Source of the DNA: Valencia hispanica
Lineage: Eukaryota; Chordata; Actinopteri; Cyprinodontiformes; Valenciidae
DNA: 64,000 bases
Reading direction: 5' to 3'
Assembly (NCBI GenBank): GCA_963556495.2
Contig: OY747715.1
Coordinates: 20,458,739 to 20,522,738, forward strand
Position numbers and translations under genes: made by a program. Position 1 is the first letter of the stretch. Every line of letters begins with the position of its first letter. The notes below the pieces were generated by a model that saw only the letters and a list, made by a program, of their open reading frames with translations, had not been told where the DNA came from and did no database searches. Positions 53,991 through 64,000 of the stretch are shown in pieces.

Positions 53991-54001
53991 CAATCATCTT
54001 T

Positions 54002-54569
54002 TGGCTTTTAGTTAGACTCAAAGGCAGGCAAAGAGGTAGCAGAGAGGTGTAGTAGGCAAAAGTTTAATGATGAAAAATAAAGACTAACAATATGGCACAA
54101 AGTGATAAGGACATGGAACCATCATAAGTATAACAATGTAGACAATCAAGCAAAGAGACAATGAAAACTAGGAGCCAAAACACTGAGGTAAGGGTGGAAA
54201 AAGACAAAGGAACAAAATGAATAAATCAAACAAAATGTGGTACAGCTGTGGTATGGAGAAAGCAGGAAAACTGAGGGAGGGAGACTAAGTAAAAAACAAA
54301 GGGAGCTGAACTAAGACTAAAAAGGGGAAATGACTAATACAGACCTAATAGAACTAGAATCCAAATGCACACAGAACAGAACACAAGAATAAACTAAGCA
54401 ATAAACTAAATACAAAGGAATCATCTAATATGGCAAAACCTTGCAAACAATAATGAACACAAGGAAATGAACTAAATATGCTGAGACCTATTGGACATAA
54501 ACTACAGGGAAATAATCAAAGCATGAACACAAAACAAAGCCAAAACCCAAGCAGCCAAGGATTGTGACA
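54002..54569 (-). mobile_element. Probable solo LTR, minus strand
   Basis: The plus strand begins TGGCTTTTAGTTAGACTCAAAG and ends GCCAAGGATTGTGACA, TG...CA-type ends in the same layout as the LTR at 49998-51112 (GACTCAAAGGCAGG in place of GGACCCAAATGCAG). The body is A-rich with repeated AACTAAGACTAAAA-like phrases, typical of such LTRs read in reverse. No 4-6 bp duplication was evident. Confidence 0.45.
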
Positions 54570-54574
54570 GAAAC

Positions 54575-57500
54575 TGGCCAACATCATCACGGACTCCCAC
54601 CATACATACAACTATGCATAATATGTTTTTTACTTCATTATCCTGTTTTTGTTCGCTTAAACCAGACCTGACTGGGCGTTACATTTTTGTAACAATTTCA
54701 GTGGGAGATTATGAGATTATTCTGCTGCATTAAAAAATGCAATTCTTTTAAGGCTATTTTGCACATATTTATCAGGGGAAACAATAACTTTGGAGACCAT
54801 TGTACTTTATAAAAGCACAGGGTTACAATTTGTACCTCTTTAAAGCAATTTTGCTTTCTATCCATTGATAACCTCCTTTCAGGCAAAATTGACGTTTTCC
54901 ATTTCATTGTTGTTGTAGATTAAATTTGAAGTTAACTTAAAAATGTTTGGCTTTTTGCCTATATTTAGATGATTTTCTTTGATTTAAAGCAAAATTGTTA
55001 AGAGTATTTCGCCTTTTTTTTTTTACAACACATGCAAAGTCTCTGGGATTAAGTGAAATTCATTCTTAGCAATGAGCCCAGCCATCTAAACAAGATGTAT
55101 ACAACCTTCATGCAGTGTTGCTTGTATCAACACAGAGAGTGAGAGGATTGCTGCTTGAAGCCAGTTCATCGGGCCTCCAGCAGCAGCACATGCTGAGCCC
55201 ATGTGACCTCTTCCATGTGAGCCTATGTGTCTGTTTTTGTCTCTTGGGCACATCTGCACCACTGCAAGGAGCAAGATGTAGCATATCTGACATACACATA
55301 CACACATATAGGATAAACTCACATAGTCCTTAAAACCTAACATATAAGCTAACGCTTAAAGCATAAACCCTCAGAGGGGCGTTCTCAGATTAAACTTTGA
55401 CCTGCAGAGTGTAAACACACAAACAGTTTTTGTTGGACAGACACTAATCACATGATTATCTTGTTCTTCACAGCGAGGCTTTACGTCTGTTTTAGTCGCA
55501 ATAAAATGCACCTTGTGATCTCACGCTTTGTTAAAAAGGCAGCACTGTGCGTGTTAGCCGAGCAGTGACAGCTGATAATTAAGCTCGCTGTTGTATTGGA
55601 AACTAACCAGATGGTCACCTGCAAACACTATCTGACAAGCCAATTATAAACCTCCTGAACCAGCCTAATGTTTCTATGTTTTAGCCACACTCTACTTGCC
55701 TGGTGTGATTGGAAAATGTACAGCTGTGTGTGTGGGCATCCCGACAGAAATATTTGGACAGTGTGCTAGCATAAATACAAACTCTAAAGCAAAGGAAACA
55801 AACCCACAACTTGTAAAATAAACTGTCACCAGGTTAAGTGGATTTGTAACATGACAAAAATGTGATTCCTCTCCCATTTTTTTATTTTTACCTAAAAGGT
55901 AGTAGATCCAAGATTGGACACACCCAGTTTAAATTTGTTGTGAAAACATTTTGATTTTCCAAAAAGAGCTGCTATGTTTACTATTTATTTAAACTTTTCA
56001 TCCATCAACTTTGTGTACTGGCATTGTTTTTCTTTCCCATAGAAAGTAATCCTGGCTCGGTGCATCTGTGTTTTGCTCTGACTCTGTCCTGGATAAAATA
56101 TTTGACATAGTAATTGCTGTTTTTATGTTTCACGTGCTTTGCTTTTCTTTCCCATAAAAAATACTGATTACTCTGCTTCTGTGCTTAGCGGTGTTATTTT
56201 CATGAGTGAAGCTAATAAACTAAATATTGATACCATTTACTGTGTGCTGTTTATTTTAATTTTTTTATTATTTTTTGAGAGTACTCTTAACACAACGCTT
56301 CTGTGTTTAGCAGTGTATCTTTCCTGCACAGAGCCATTAACAAAGATGCTCTATTTATGCGTTTTAATTCCATAAAGGGTTAATCTGGCCCAGGGCTTCA
56401 CTTTGTAGCTGTGGGTCTTTTCTGAATAAGAATTTGACAGTGACAGGATTTTTTGATATTAACTGAATCCCTCCACTGTCACCACATGCTTGCTTGGGAA
56501 AAAGAATTGTTGCAAAGTCAATAACATAGTGAAAGGGGACAAGCTTCCTTTACAGATAATATTTTACCAAAGAAAGGCTGACTGTATTAAATGATCATTT
56601 GGATTGAAGTGAAGTGGTTCTATTCAGACCTAAATCTGACTATACTATTACATTGGAATGAATTGGACTGATTTTAACTGATTTTGGATGTAATATATAT
56701 TGAAAATAAATAAGCTGTCTGTATTAGAAAGTGCATTAAAATCACATTTGCTGTGCTATATATTAAACTGAAACAATCTGGAATAATACTGAACAAATTT
56801 CTAAAACTCTTCATATAGTTTGCCACAATGTTGTCAAAATGAAGCATGTTTTTAATTGGTGTGCTGCTATCCGATTTTCTTTTCAGCCTTAAGACAGAGA
56901 CTGAGGATAAAATATCAGAAATGTAAAGCAGATCATTTTCTAATAGGTTAAGGGTTTCAATGTTGAAATTATTGTCATTATCGAATTTATCTTTTAAAGG
57001 TTGAACATTTTTATATTGCAGCTCATATGAACACCTTAGATTTGACCTCTAACCTACTGTAGCTGCCAATATCCAGTTTGATCAAAAATGTCCTTATCAG
57101 AATGTTAGGTCTAACCAACATTAACTGATTTTCCACATAGGTAGCATCGCAAAATAAGTTTTTGTTTGAAGTGGAGCATTTGCTACTTGTGTCCAATTTT
57201 TGTGTGAATTTCCTCCAAGATCTTCTGTTTAATTTTTCTTTTTTTTCATGGCCATGTGGTCCAGTCTTTTTGGTAACGTTTGTTGAATTTTATTATTATT
57301 ATCATTATTAATTCTAAATTCAAGGTGGTGAACCACCAAGACATCCAAAAGAACTGGGCCAAAACTGCTAATTGCCAGTTTGCAACTTCTGCTTTCCTGA
57401 GGTCAAAGGTTATTTATTGGAGCCGTGAGTCAAAATATCAAATAAACGGTAAAAATTTGACATTCATTATTATACTTTCCTCAACTTGTAGCATAATAAA

Positions 57501-57835
57501 TATTGCTGCAAACAAAATTATCACTGGGCTGGCTTGGAATTTTTTTTTTACTCTGCTCGAAAACAAAACAAAAACCCCTACTATCCTTACAGCCTTCAGG
57601 TTAATATATGTAGCCTTTGTCATTCTTCCCAGTCTAAATGATGCCTTTTTAGCCATATTTAAGAAGTCAAGAGCAGCACTTAATAGGGAAACCTGCAGCG
57701 ATTATTGTGTGCTTGTGTGAGATAGCATAGGATGACAATCCCCTTGTGAAGATGCTCTGAGCACTTTTACAGAGGTTGAAAAGTTGCTGCAACTTATCTC
57801 CAGACCTCAGGATCCTCCTCCCTCTTATCGGCCTT
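54575..57835. other. Transposon-poor region, no gene recognised
   Basis: I recognised no mobile element here. Positions 55100-55350 and 55440-55640 have balanced composition and could be conserved non-coding DNA. Positions 56010-56350 contain diverged tandem copies (TTTCTTTCCCATA twice; GCTTCTGTGCTTAGCGGTGT and GCTTCTGTGTTTAGCAGTGT). The 146-codon frame at 57280-57720 has no domain. Confidence 0.45.
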
Positions 57836-57839
57836 TTTC

Positions 57840-58745
57840 TGTCATGAGCTGCAGCTCACTGAGACTAGTGAAAGCAAATTTACCTGGAGCTTGTCTTTGT
57901 GGATGGCTGTCTTACCCGACATGCGTGCCGTATGGATAATGCAGCCTCCTGCATATGTATGTGGATTAGCAGCACACCAGAGGGGACATGGTGTTGAAGG
58001 GAGACGCACTGTAGGACAAATGAAGTAAAATAAGAGAGAAGACTAAATGAAGAACGACAAGATGGCAGCATAGAAGAGGACATGAAAGGCGACTGCAGCT
58101 CTAGCTGTGTGTGTGTTTGTGTCCCAGCCAGCAAGATCTAATTGACTGAGACAGCTAACTTCCAGTAATTCAGCTGATTAAGCTTTTCACTCCCAGCCCT
58201 GCTGGCTGGACACAAACAAACTCACTCACTCACGGGGCAGCAGAGGAGCAGGGACAAAGACAGAGGAGCAAAGAGAGGGGGAAGCACGCTGTTTTGTTAA
58301 CACGCCGACCCACAATCGCTGACTTCCCTCACACAGACACACACACACTGCAGCGGAGTGGAAAGGCAAAGTGCTGATAGGGCTGTTCCCATTCCAGCCC
58401 TGGTGAAGGCACATGCATGGCTGGTTGGAGCTGTGAAGATAATGTGGCATGCTAGTCAGGAGACAATCCAACTGGTGGTGCAGAGGAATGTTGTCTGACA
58501 CTATTTAGTTTTACAAACTGGAATCCTCCTGATCTGTTTTGCCCTGATCAGCCTGATCTCTTTCCCTATTTTCTATATGTGGATATGTGCCATAAGCAGC
58601 AGCATCAGAGGCAGATGAGAGAAGCTGCAAAGAGGCCGCAGAGGGACGTATGCAAATGCATGACCTAAAGATTGCACCTGCTACTACTGACTCCAGCACT
58701 GCTAAGGTCTTTGGGTGGTTATAAATCATGAAGGCCACATTGGAG
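57840..58745. promoter_or_regulatory. Candidate enhancer-like block
   Basis: A transposon-free, G+C-balanced stretch with several recognisable factor motifs: a perfect POU octamer ATGCAAAT within GTATGCAAATGCATGACC (about 58648), the E-box CATATG (57952), homeodomain-type cores (CTAATTGAC, AGTAATTCAGCTGATTAAGC at 58137-58180) and CAGCTG. No exon structure is supported. The motifs alone are weak evidence. Confidence 0.25.
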
Positions 58746-59209
58746 AGAAAACAGAACGAAAGAACGAGATATGATAATAAATACTCCCTCAAATGTAACT
58801 CTATTTTTTTTAAATAGAGGTTTCCCCAGCTTCACATCAGATATTACACAGATATTTCATCATAGCGCACTACAGTGGATTAGATTTCTGTCCTAAAATT
58901 CCCACTCATCCGTGGGCATGAAATGTCTCTGGTTTTTATTGTGAAAGCAATGATCCGTCTCAGTGTGAAAGCTGCATCAGATAAAGTCGTTAAACAAAGT
59001 GGTGGGGAGAAGGAAAAAGGGAGAGTGATTCAGGGTGGGCGAGTGAAATGTGTGTGTGCCAGTGTCCCTATCGTAAATGAGGGAGCAAAACAATGAAGCA
59101 AGTCATCTTGATTCAAAAATGTGAAAGTTTATATTTTTAAGATTTTGTCAAGTTACATCCCCAAACTTTATTGTCTCTTGTAGTGCTTTTAAGTGATCAA
59201 AGAACATAA

Positions 59210-59960
59210 CCCCTGTTTTCCACCGGACGCGTAAGTGGCGCGTAACGTAAGTGGCGCGTAACGTAAGTGGCGCGTAACGTAAGTGGCGCGTAACGTAATA
59301 GACGCGTCTTACTCGTTAATTCAGCAGCGCGTCCCCTCCCACCAGGTGCGTTTTAGACGCGTATTGCTCGCAAAAGCTTCCACCCAGCTGGTCCCGGGAG
59401 ATCAAGGAATCACAGGAGAATTGCAATTCCATAACTTAAAGTGTACTATGTAAGGGGGAAATGTAATTCTATGTTAATAAATATCATAAACTCATCATCC
59501 ACTCCCCAAACTGCAGATATTTCTGTCCATGTCTTTTCCTTTTTCATGTTGTTCTAGTAAAAATGATCACTGGTATCAATGGTATCAGACTGGCTTCAAC
59601 CCTGGTGTCACAGGTGATGACGTTCGGTTTAGTTTTTTCATAGTTGAGCAGACGGAAATCTGCACGTCTTTGATTTAGAAATTTTCCGCTATTTTACATT
59701 GCTTCTGTGCCTGATGTACTGTCTAGCCCGACCTAAACTGCTGAGATTGACGCGTTTTAGAAGAGTTGCGTGTAAAAAAAAAATAGACCTGCCGCGTACA
59801 TTTAGGAGAGGGCCGGGACGCAACGCTTCTGAGAGGCGTCCGTTTAGCGCTCCTTCGCGCGCGGTGGAAACGGTCCCATTGACTATAATGGCGGCTATCA
59901 GCTGTGTATTACGCCTCGCAGACGTCACACACTGCTTATGCGTCCAGTGGAAAGCAGGGG
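59210..59960. mobile_element. Harbinger-type MITE, copy 2
   Basis: 751 bp, same family as 25919-26663. The left end CCCCTGTTTTCCACCGGACG and right end CGTCCAGTGGAAAGCAGGGG are inverted repeats. TAA is duplicated exactly (59207-59209 and 59961-59963). Both copies share the inner phrase ATTGACTA(T/C)A(A/G)TGG and CAGCTG(C/T)GTAT before the right arm. This copy carries a fourfold 16-bp repeat in its left arm. Confidence 0.9.
59231..59294. repeat. Four tandem 16-bp units in the MITE arm
   Basis: GTAAGTGGCGCGTAAC occurs four times without change (59231, 59247, 59263, 59279). Copy 1 of the MITE has one diverged unit here (GTAAGCGGCACGTTAC). Confidence 0.95.
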
Positions 59961-60269
59961 TAACTGTGAAGTGGAACGAAAAGGATTAACAGTTTCTAAT
60001 TTCTTTTATAAATAAAGCTCTGAAAAATGTGGTGTGCGTTGGAAACAAGAAACCTATTGCTGGAAAAAAGAATGGCACAGACTACGAAGGGATCACAGCA
60101 AATTTATGGAAGAAAGTGTTCTGAGCACATTAGAATGAAACAATTTAAAGCAAAACATAATGTATGGCAGAAACCCAACTCTGCACATGACCTTGAAGAC
60201 ACAAAGGACATGGAAAGCTGATCAGAGTTGATAGAATGATGGATGGAGCAAGATAGATGGAAAACCCTG

Positions 60270-60475
60270 CTTGTGCAGTGTTCTCACTCCTGGTCCTATG
60301 GACCAACTGTAATGCATGTTTTAGGTGTTGCTCTGCTACCACACACCTGACTTAAAGGACTGCTTGATTAAGAGGCTTCTGCAGTACTTAAAGGCATGCT
60401 GAGGAAGTAATGTTATCATTTGAAATAGGTGTGCTGGAGCAAACACATCTAAAATGTGAAGGAGAATAGGAAGTT
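60270..60475. mobile_element. hAT-like MITE (related copy)
   Basis: GCAGTGTTCTCACTCCTGGT, ATGCATGTTTTAGGTGTTGC and CACACACCTGA on the left mirror GGTGTGCTGGAGCAAACACA and TCTAAAATGTGAAGG on the right, the palindromic layout of a common fish hAT MITE. The right terminus (GAATAGGAAGTTTG) is decayed and no duplication could be read. It interrupts the Tc1 copy. Confidence 0.65.
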
Positions 60476-60543
60476 TGTTGGAAGATGCAAAAGACAGGAC
60501 CAGCTGGATAAAGACCCTAAACACAATAGAAAGACTTAGATCA

Positions 60544-60749
60544 GAAATGTCTAACTCAAGTTCTCAACAGCTGTTTTTTCTGCTCTAGCAGATCTGAATT
60601 AAATGAATGATTCATGGACAGGCTCCTGCAGAACCCGACGACATTCTGAGGAGGTAACCTTGCTATTTAAATCACCTTTGTTGGAGCAGGGACACATTTA
60701 AACCATTCAGGATACACACTCTTGAGAACTGGAGTTGGCCACCCCTGAT
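60544..60749. mobile_element. hAT-like MITE with 8-bp TSD
   Basis: 206 bp. The left end GAAATGTCTAACTCAAGTTC and right end GAACTGGAGTTGGCCACCCC are inverse (CAGGGGTGKCCAACTC type). TTAGATCA (60536-60543) and TTACATCA (60750-60757) form an 8-bp duplication with one mismatch. The Tc1 consensus reads across the two flanks. Inside, GCACCTTTGTTGGAGCAGGG-type phrases are typical of this family (here CACCTTTGTTGGAGCAGGG). Confidence 0.8.
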
Positions 60750-61079
60750 TTACATCAAATAATTTGCATGTCCGAATAGGCTAGCAAAATGTCAAACCTT
60801 TAGCCAACATGACTGACAAATCTTCATTCTCTACATTTGTAGATACAAACCCCATAAAACTTCAGAAAGAAAAGGTTTTAGTTCCACAAATTACTAAGAA
60901 AATGCATATCTCACGTTTTAGATTTTTGTTTTTGATCCAATTTGAAAACTGAATATACTTTATTTTCCATCCTCACAGTTATGCTATATGATGCTATACT
61001 AAGGTTTTTCATTGTAGCATGACAAACTTTAAAAAGGTTCAAAGGGTATAAATGCTATTTGGAGGCACTGTATGACAAT

Positions 61080-61545
61080 AATTGCTGTTTTTGACCTGTA
61101 CTCCATATCCTCTGTTGTAACCTTAGTGGTTCATTGCCTACATAGAAATTTAAATGTGGTCAAACTGTGTCATTGTCTGAAACCAAAAATAATGTAAGTA
61201 ATAAGCCAAAAGCGACACTATCATTTGAGTGCAAAATGTAACAGGATCCTTCAATACCTCAGACATAATCTTATACTAAATTGTTCTGTAATGTAATGTA
61301 ATGTAATATTATAAATAAAAATGACAACAAAGTCCTGTGGGCAAAATCTGTCACTCAGGCCTCATTGATCTCAAGTAATGAAATAGTGGAAGAGGTCATC
61401 ACAAGGCCACTGTTGCTGTAATTAGAATGAGAAATGGCTCAATTAAATAGGAGGTGGGAAGGAAGGAAGATAAATTTTCACCACATAACATGAGAAAGTT
61501 GTAAGGAAACTGGTGAAAATAACCTTGGATTGAGCTTCCATCTGT
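61080..61545. other. No gene recognised
   Basis: AT-rich, with a short AATGT triplication near 61290. Confidence 0.5.
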
Positions 61546-61550
61546 CTGTC

Positions 61551-61593
61551 CTTCCATCCATCCATCCATCCATCCATCCCTCCATCCATCCAT
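61551..61593. repeat. (CCAT)n tetranucleotide repeat
   Basis: About ten CCAT units with one CCCT interruption. Confidence 0.92.
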
Positions 61594-61599
61594 ATTTAG

Positions 61600-62385
61600 G
61601 TTAAAGAGGTAACAGATCCAGGAGGAACTTACAACATATAAATGACCTTTTTCTTTCAATAATCTAATTCAAGGCTTCACTTTTGCTTCAAGCTTTGAAT
61701 CATTCATACACCACACCAAGAAAAACGCTTCAGACAGGAGGATTAAAATCCCAGCAATGAGATGGAGTTTAACATGGGACACTGAAGCATAGATCAGGTG
61801 CGACACACAGCCCCAGCAGTGCCTTCGGTGCTTACAGCTTCGTTGGGACCGCTGTCAGGGGCTGTTTCTGTACTTGCTGCAGGTGGGAGACAGCATCGCG
61901 GATCGATCAGAGAGGCTCAGCACTACGCAGGCTGGGATCTGTGCATTATAGGTCTTGTTGTCTAACATCTGCTAATTACCAGTTTTGTTGAAAGGATGTT
62001 ATCAAAGGTTAGAAGCTACCTGATATGTGGGTAATTAAAGAAAAAAGTAAAGCTAGCTTGCAGCACTCAGGCTAAGAACGTTAGTTTCACGTAGCAATGT
62101 TTTGTTTTGGTCATTAATCATTCCCCTGGTCTTTCTCTGCTTTCTGGGGTGCAGCAGGCACAGTACAGTTGTGATCCATTGTATGTGTAGTTGTGAACAT
62201 TTAAAGTTTTTTTCTGTGTCAGAGCCAGCATTAAAATCCATAGTTTTCTATTGATGGAGCTGACAGGACTCCCTTCTGCTACGTCACTTCCGGTCTGGTG
62301 GAGGTTAAATCTTCTCACAAAAACAACTCCAAGAGCTAAAAGAATTAATCTGTCACTAAATTTTTATTCAGACACGGTATTTCTC
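61600..62385. other. No gene recognised
   Basis: Mixed composition; 61790-61930 is relatively G+C-rich. Open frames at 62053-62318 (minus) have no domains. Confidence 0.45.
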
Positions 62386-62389
62386 TAAA

Positions 62390-62676
62390 CATTTCTATAC
62401 TCCTCTTATCTGGAACAAACTTCGAGACGACTGCGAAGTCGCTGAAACGCTGAGTACCTTTAAATCAAAGCTAAAAACCCATCTGTTTAGAGCTGCCTTT
62501 GATTAATTGATTAATAATACCTTAAATATCATAACAATAGTATGTTTTGATGTTCTTTTTGTCTTTGATGTTGTGTTTTCTGTTATTATCGCTGCTTTTA
62601 TTTTTTCCCTAATCACCCAAAGCACCTTGAATTGCCTTGTTGCCGAAAGTGTGCTATACAAATAAATTTGCCTTGC
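62390..62676 (+). mobile_element. L2-like LINE 3' end, copy 2
   Basis: Same family as 3737-4373: TATCTGGAACAAACTTCGAG, ACGACTGCGAAGTCGCTGAA, TTTAAATCAAAGCTAAAAAC and CCATCTGTTTAGAGCTGCCT, then the tail AAAGCACCTTGAATTGCCTT and GTGCTATACAAATAAATTTG. Only about 35 codons of ORF2 remain. The 3' end adjoins a Tc1 fragment. Confidence 0.8.
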
Positions 62677-63345
62677 ATAGAAGTCATATAATTTGTAAAT
62701 AGAGTCGGCCTGTATGTAATATAATGTCAGTATAATTCTTTTCAGTTCTCAGAGTTTTGCTAGAGAACCTTAGTTGAACCTTTTGGTTTGCAAGCAATAC
62801 ACAACACAACAGAACAGATCATCCCTACAGTGACGCATGGTGATGGTAGCATCATGCTTTCTTCCATAAGGACAGGGGAGTCCATCAGTATTGATGGGGA
62901 GATGGATGGAGCTAAAAATGGGGCAATCTTGGAGGAAACCCTTCTGAAAAAGACTTGAGACTGCGATAGACTGCGATGGAGTTTTACACTCCTGCAAGAC
63001 AATGATCTTAAATAAAAAGCCAGAGCTATAATGGAATGGTTTTCATCAAAGCATATTAATGTGTTAGAAGGGCCCAGCAAAAACTTAGTGCAGTTTCTAA
63101 TATGGGATAACGGTTACAGACTTACAGACACTCTCTATCCAGTCGGACTGAGATTAAGCTGTTTTGTAAAGAAGAACGGATCGAATTGTCAGTCTCCAGA
63201 TATGCAAAGCTGTTAGAGACATCCATAGAGACTTGTACTATAGCTGAAGTGAAAGATGGTTCTAAAAAGAATTGTCTCATTGGGGGTGAATACGTTTTTC
63301 TTCTACTTCACAGTTATGCGCAATACACACGGAGATTTCGTGGTG
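62677..63345 (+). mobile_element. Tc1-like copy (common family), 3' region
   Basis: It starts GAAGTCATATAATTTGTAAA and GAGTCGGCCTG (family GAAGTCACCTAATTAGTAAA). Then TGGTGATGGTAGCATCATGC (HGDGSIM), GATGGGGAGATGGATGGAGC, ACTTGAGACTGCGATAGACT, ATAATGGAATGGTTTTCATC, TTGTAAAGAAGAACGGATCG, ATGCAAAGCTGTTAGAGACA and GGGGGTGAATACG, ending with CTACTTCACAGTTATGCGC. An 11-bp doubling (GACTGCGATAGACTGCGATG) sits at 62960-62980. No open transposase frame. Confidence 0.75.
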
Positions 63346-63349
63346 TTAG

Positions 63350-64000
63350 TTAAATTTAAAGAAAATCCAAACTTGTTATTTTTTACATCGTTTCATCTCT
63401 GAAATCTGCAAATAAGATGTATAGTGTATTTAGTTTTTTTGTTTGTTATTCGCATTCATTACGAGAGGTGATGTGGGGAAACTCCTATCAAATCATATTC
63501 ATGTTCACTGTAACACGATGGTAGATTTACATTAGAGTGTGGCAACCATCTCCTGAGAGTCATAAACTGCAGAGAAAACTTTGCATGACATTAGGAAGAA
63601 CATCAGATCTTGTTACAGCAGCAACAAATGGCATTATCACTCTTACAGTTTCTTGAGTTTTGCAAGCCTTTTACACTGTGCACTGTGATTATTGTAAACA
63701 TTAAAAAGTAGCAGCTCAAGTACCACATGCGATATTTACTTTTTATGTTCACAGTGCATAAATTTTACTGCGTGTTGGTAGTTTTGTTAAATGGGTATTT
63801 AATGCATTCTCATAAATAAAAGAAAAAACAACAACAGAATAATGACACCACTCCTTTTAGTTATGGCCTACTTTGTTATATTCTATCAACATAACTGGCA
63901 TTAAACCCAAGCTTTCAACAGACATCATATTCAGATTCTCAGCTAAAGATTCTACATAAGACTTTTGACTCTGCAGTAGATTGTGTGATTTTTTTTTTTT
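63350..64000. other. No gene recognised
   Basis: AT-rich flank to the window end; nothing assignable. Confidence 0.5.

Larger units (their letters stand above)
59100..61074 (+). mobile_element. Tc1-like copy (common family) hosting three MITEs
   Basis: 5': TTTTGTCAAGTTACATCCCC and AAACTTTATTG, then after the first MITE AACTGTGAAGTGGAACGAAA and AATAAAGCTCTGAAAAATGT. Middle: GAATGGCACAGACTACGAAG, CTCTGCACATGACC and GATCAGAGTTGATAGAATGA, TGGATGGAGC. After the second MITE, GATGCAAAAGACAGGACCAG and ACCCTAAACACA; after the third, ACATCAAATAATTTGCATGT. End: TTCAAAGGGTATAAATGC and GGCACTGTA at 61074. The order is collinear with the family throughout. It is degraded and cannot encode a transposase. 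Confidence 0.75.

Noticed and set aside
57280..57720. 146-codon plus-strand frame
   Set aside because: AT-rich composition (Ile/Asn/Lys-heavy), no recognisable family or repeats.

Overview
The window reads as vertebrate, almost certainly teleost fish, intergenic or large-intron DNA. It is AT-rich, has no dense or operon-like coding, carries many microsatellites, and is filled with decayed copies of the transposon families typical of ray-finned fish: Tc1/mariner, hAT, PIF/Harbinger and Kolobok-like DNA elements, CR1/Rex1/L2-type LINEs, tRNA-derived SINEs and gypsy-type solo LTRs. I found no intact host protein-coding gene, rRNA, tRNA or CRISPR. Family names come from remembered consensus features, not a database search. 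Boundaries supported by target-site duplications (TSDs) are given to the base; the others are approximate.

Layout. Positions 1-2600 hold the only gene-like regulatory feature: a CpG-rich block with CCAAT and GC boxes and a possible non-coding first exon on the minus strand, followed by simple repeats. Positions 3.7-13.6 kb hold an L2-like LINE tail, a Tc1 copy split by a gypsy-type solo LTR, a minus-strand LINE tail, LINE copy A (endonuclease frame nearly open) and Sleeping Beauty-like Tc1 debris. Positions 14.5-18 kb hold a hAT MITE with a perfect 8-bp TSD and a second inverted-repeat element. Positions 19.1-24.8 kb are one LINE copy broken by a SINE (14-bp TSD) and by a 2.26-kb insertion (8-bp TSD). 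That insertion carries a broken gene resembling the multicopy teleost SWIM/YqaJ family and is itself split by another element. Positions 25.2-26.8 kb are a Tc1 copy with a Harbinger-type MITE inside it.

From 27 to 40 kb the DNA is mostly quiet, with microsatellites, Tc1 fragments, a SINE and a second LTR piece. Positions 40.2-47.7 kb hold two Tc1 families joined head-to-head, a hAT MITE with a perfect TSD, and a TTAA-flanked Kolobok-like element carrying a THAP remnant. Positions 48.6-52.7 kb are a four-deep nest: Tc1 contains a Harbinger MITE, an LTR that itself contains a Harbinger transposase fragment, and a further inverted-repeat element. Positions 54.6-59.1 kb are largely transposon-free and include a candidate regulatory block. 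Positions 59.1-61.1 kb are another Tc1 copy holding three MITEs, followed by a LINE tail and a last Tc1 fragment.

Functionally this is a layered insertion record, not a set of cooperating genes. One Tc1 family is the commonest host of later insertions. The most notable object is the TSD-flanked insertion of a SWIM/YqaJ-like gene fragment, which suggests that this gene family travels in a mobile element.
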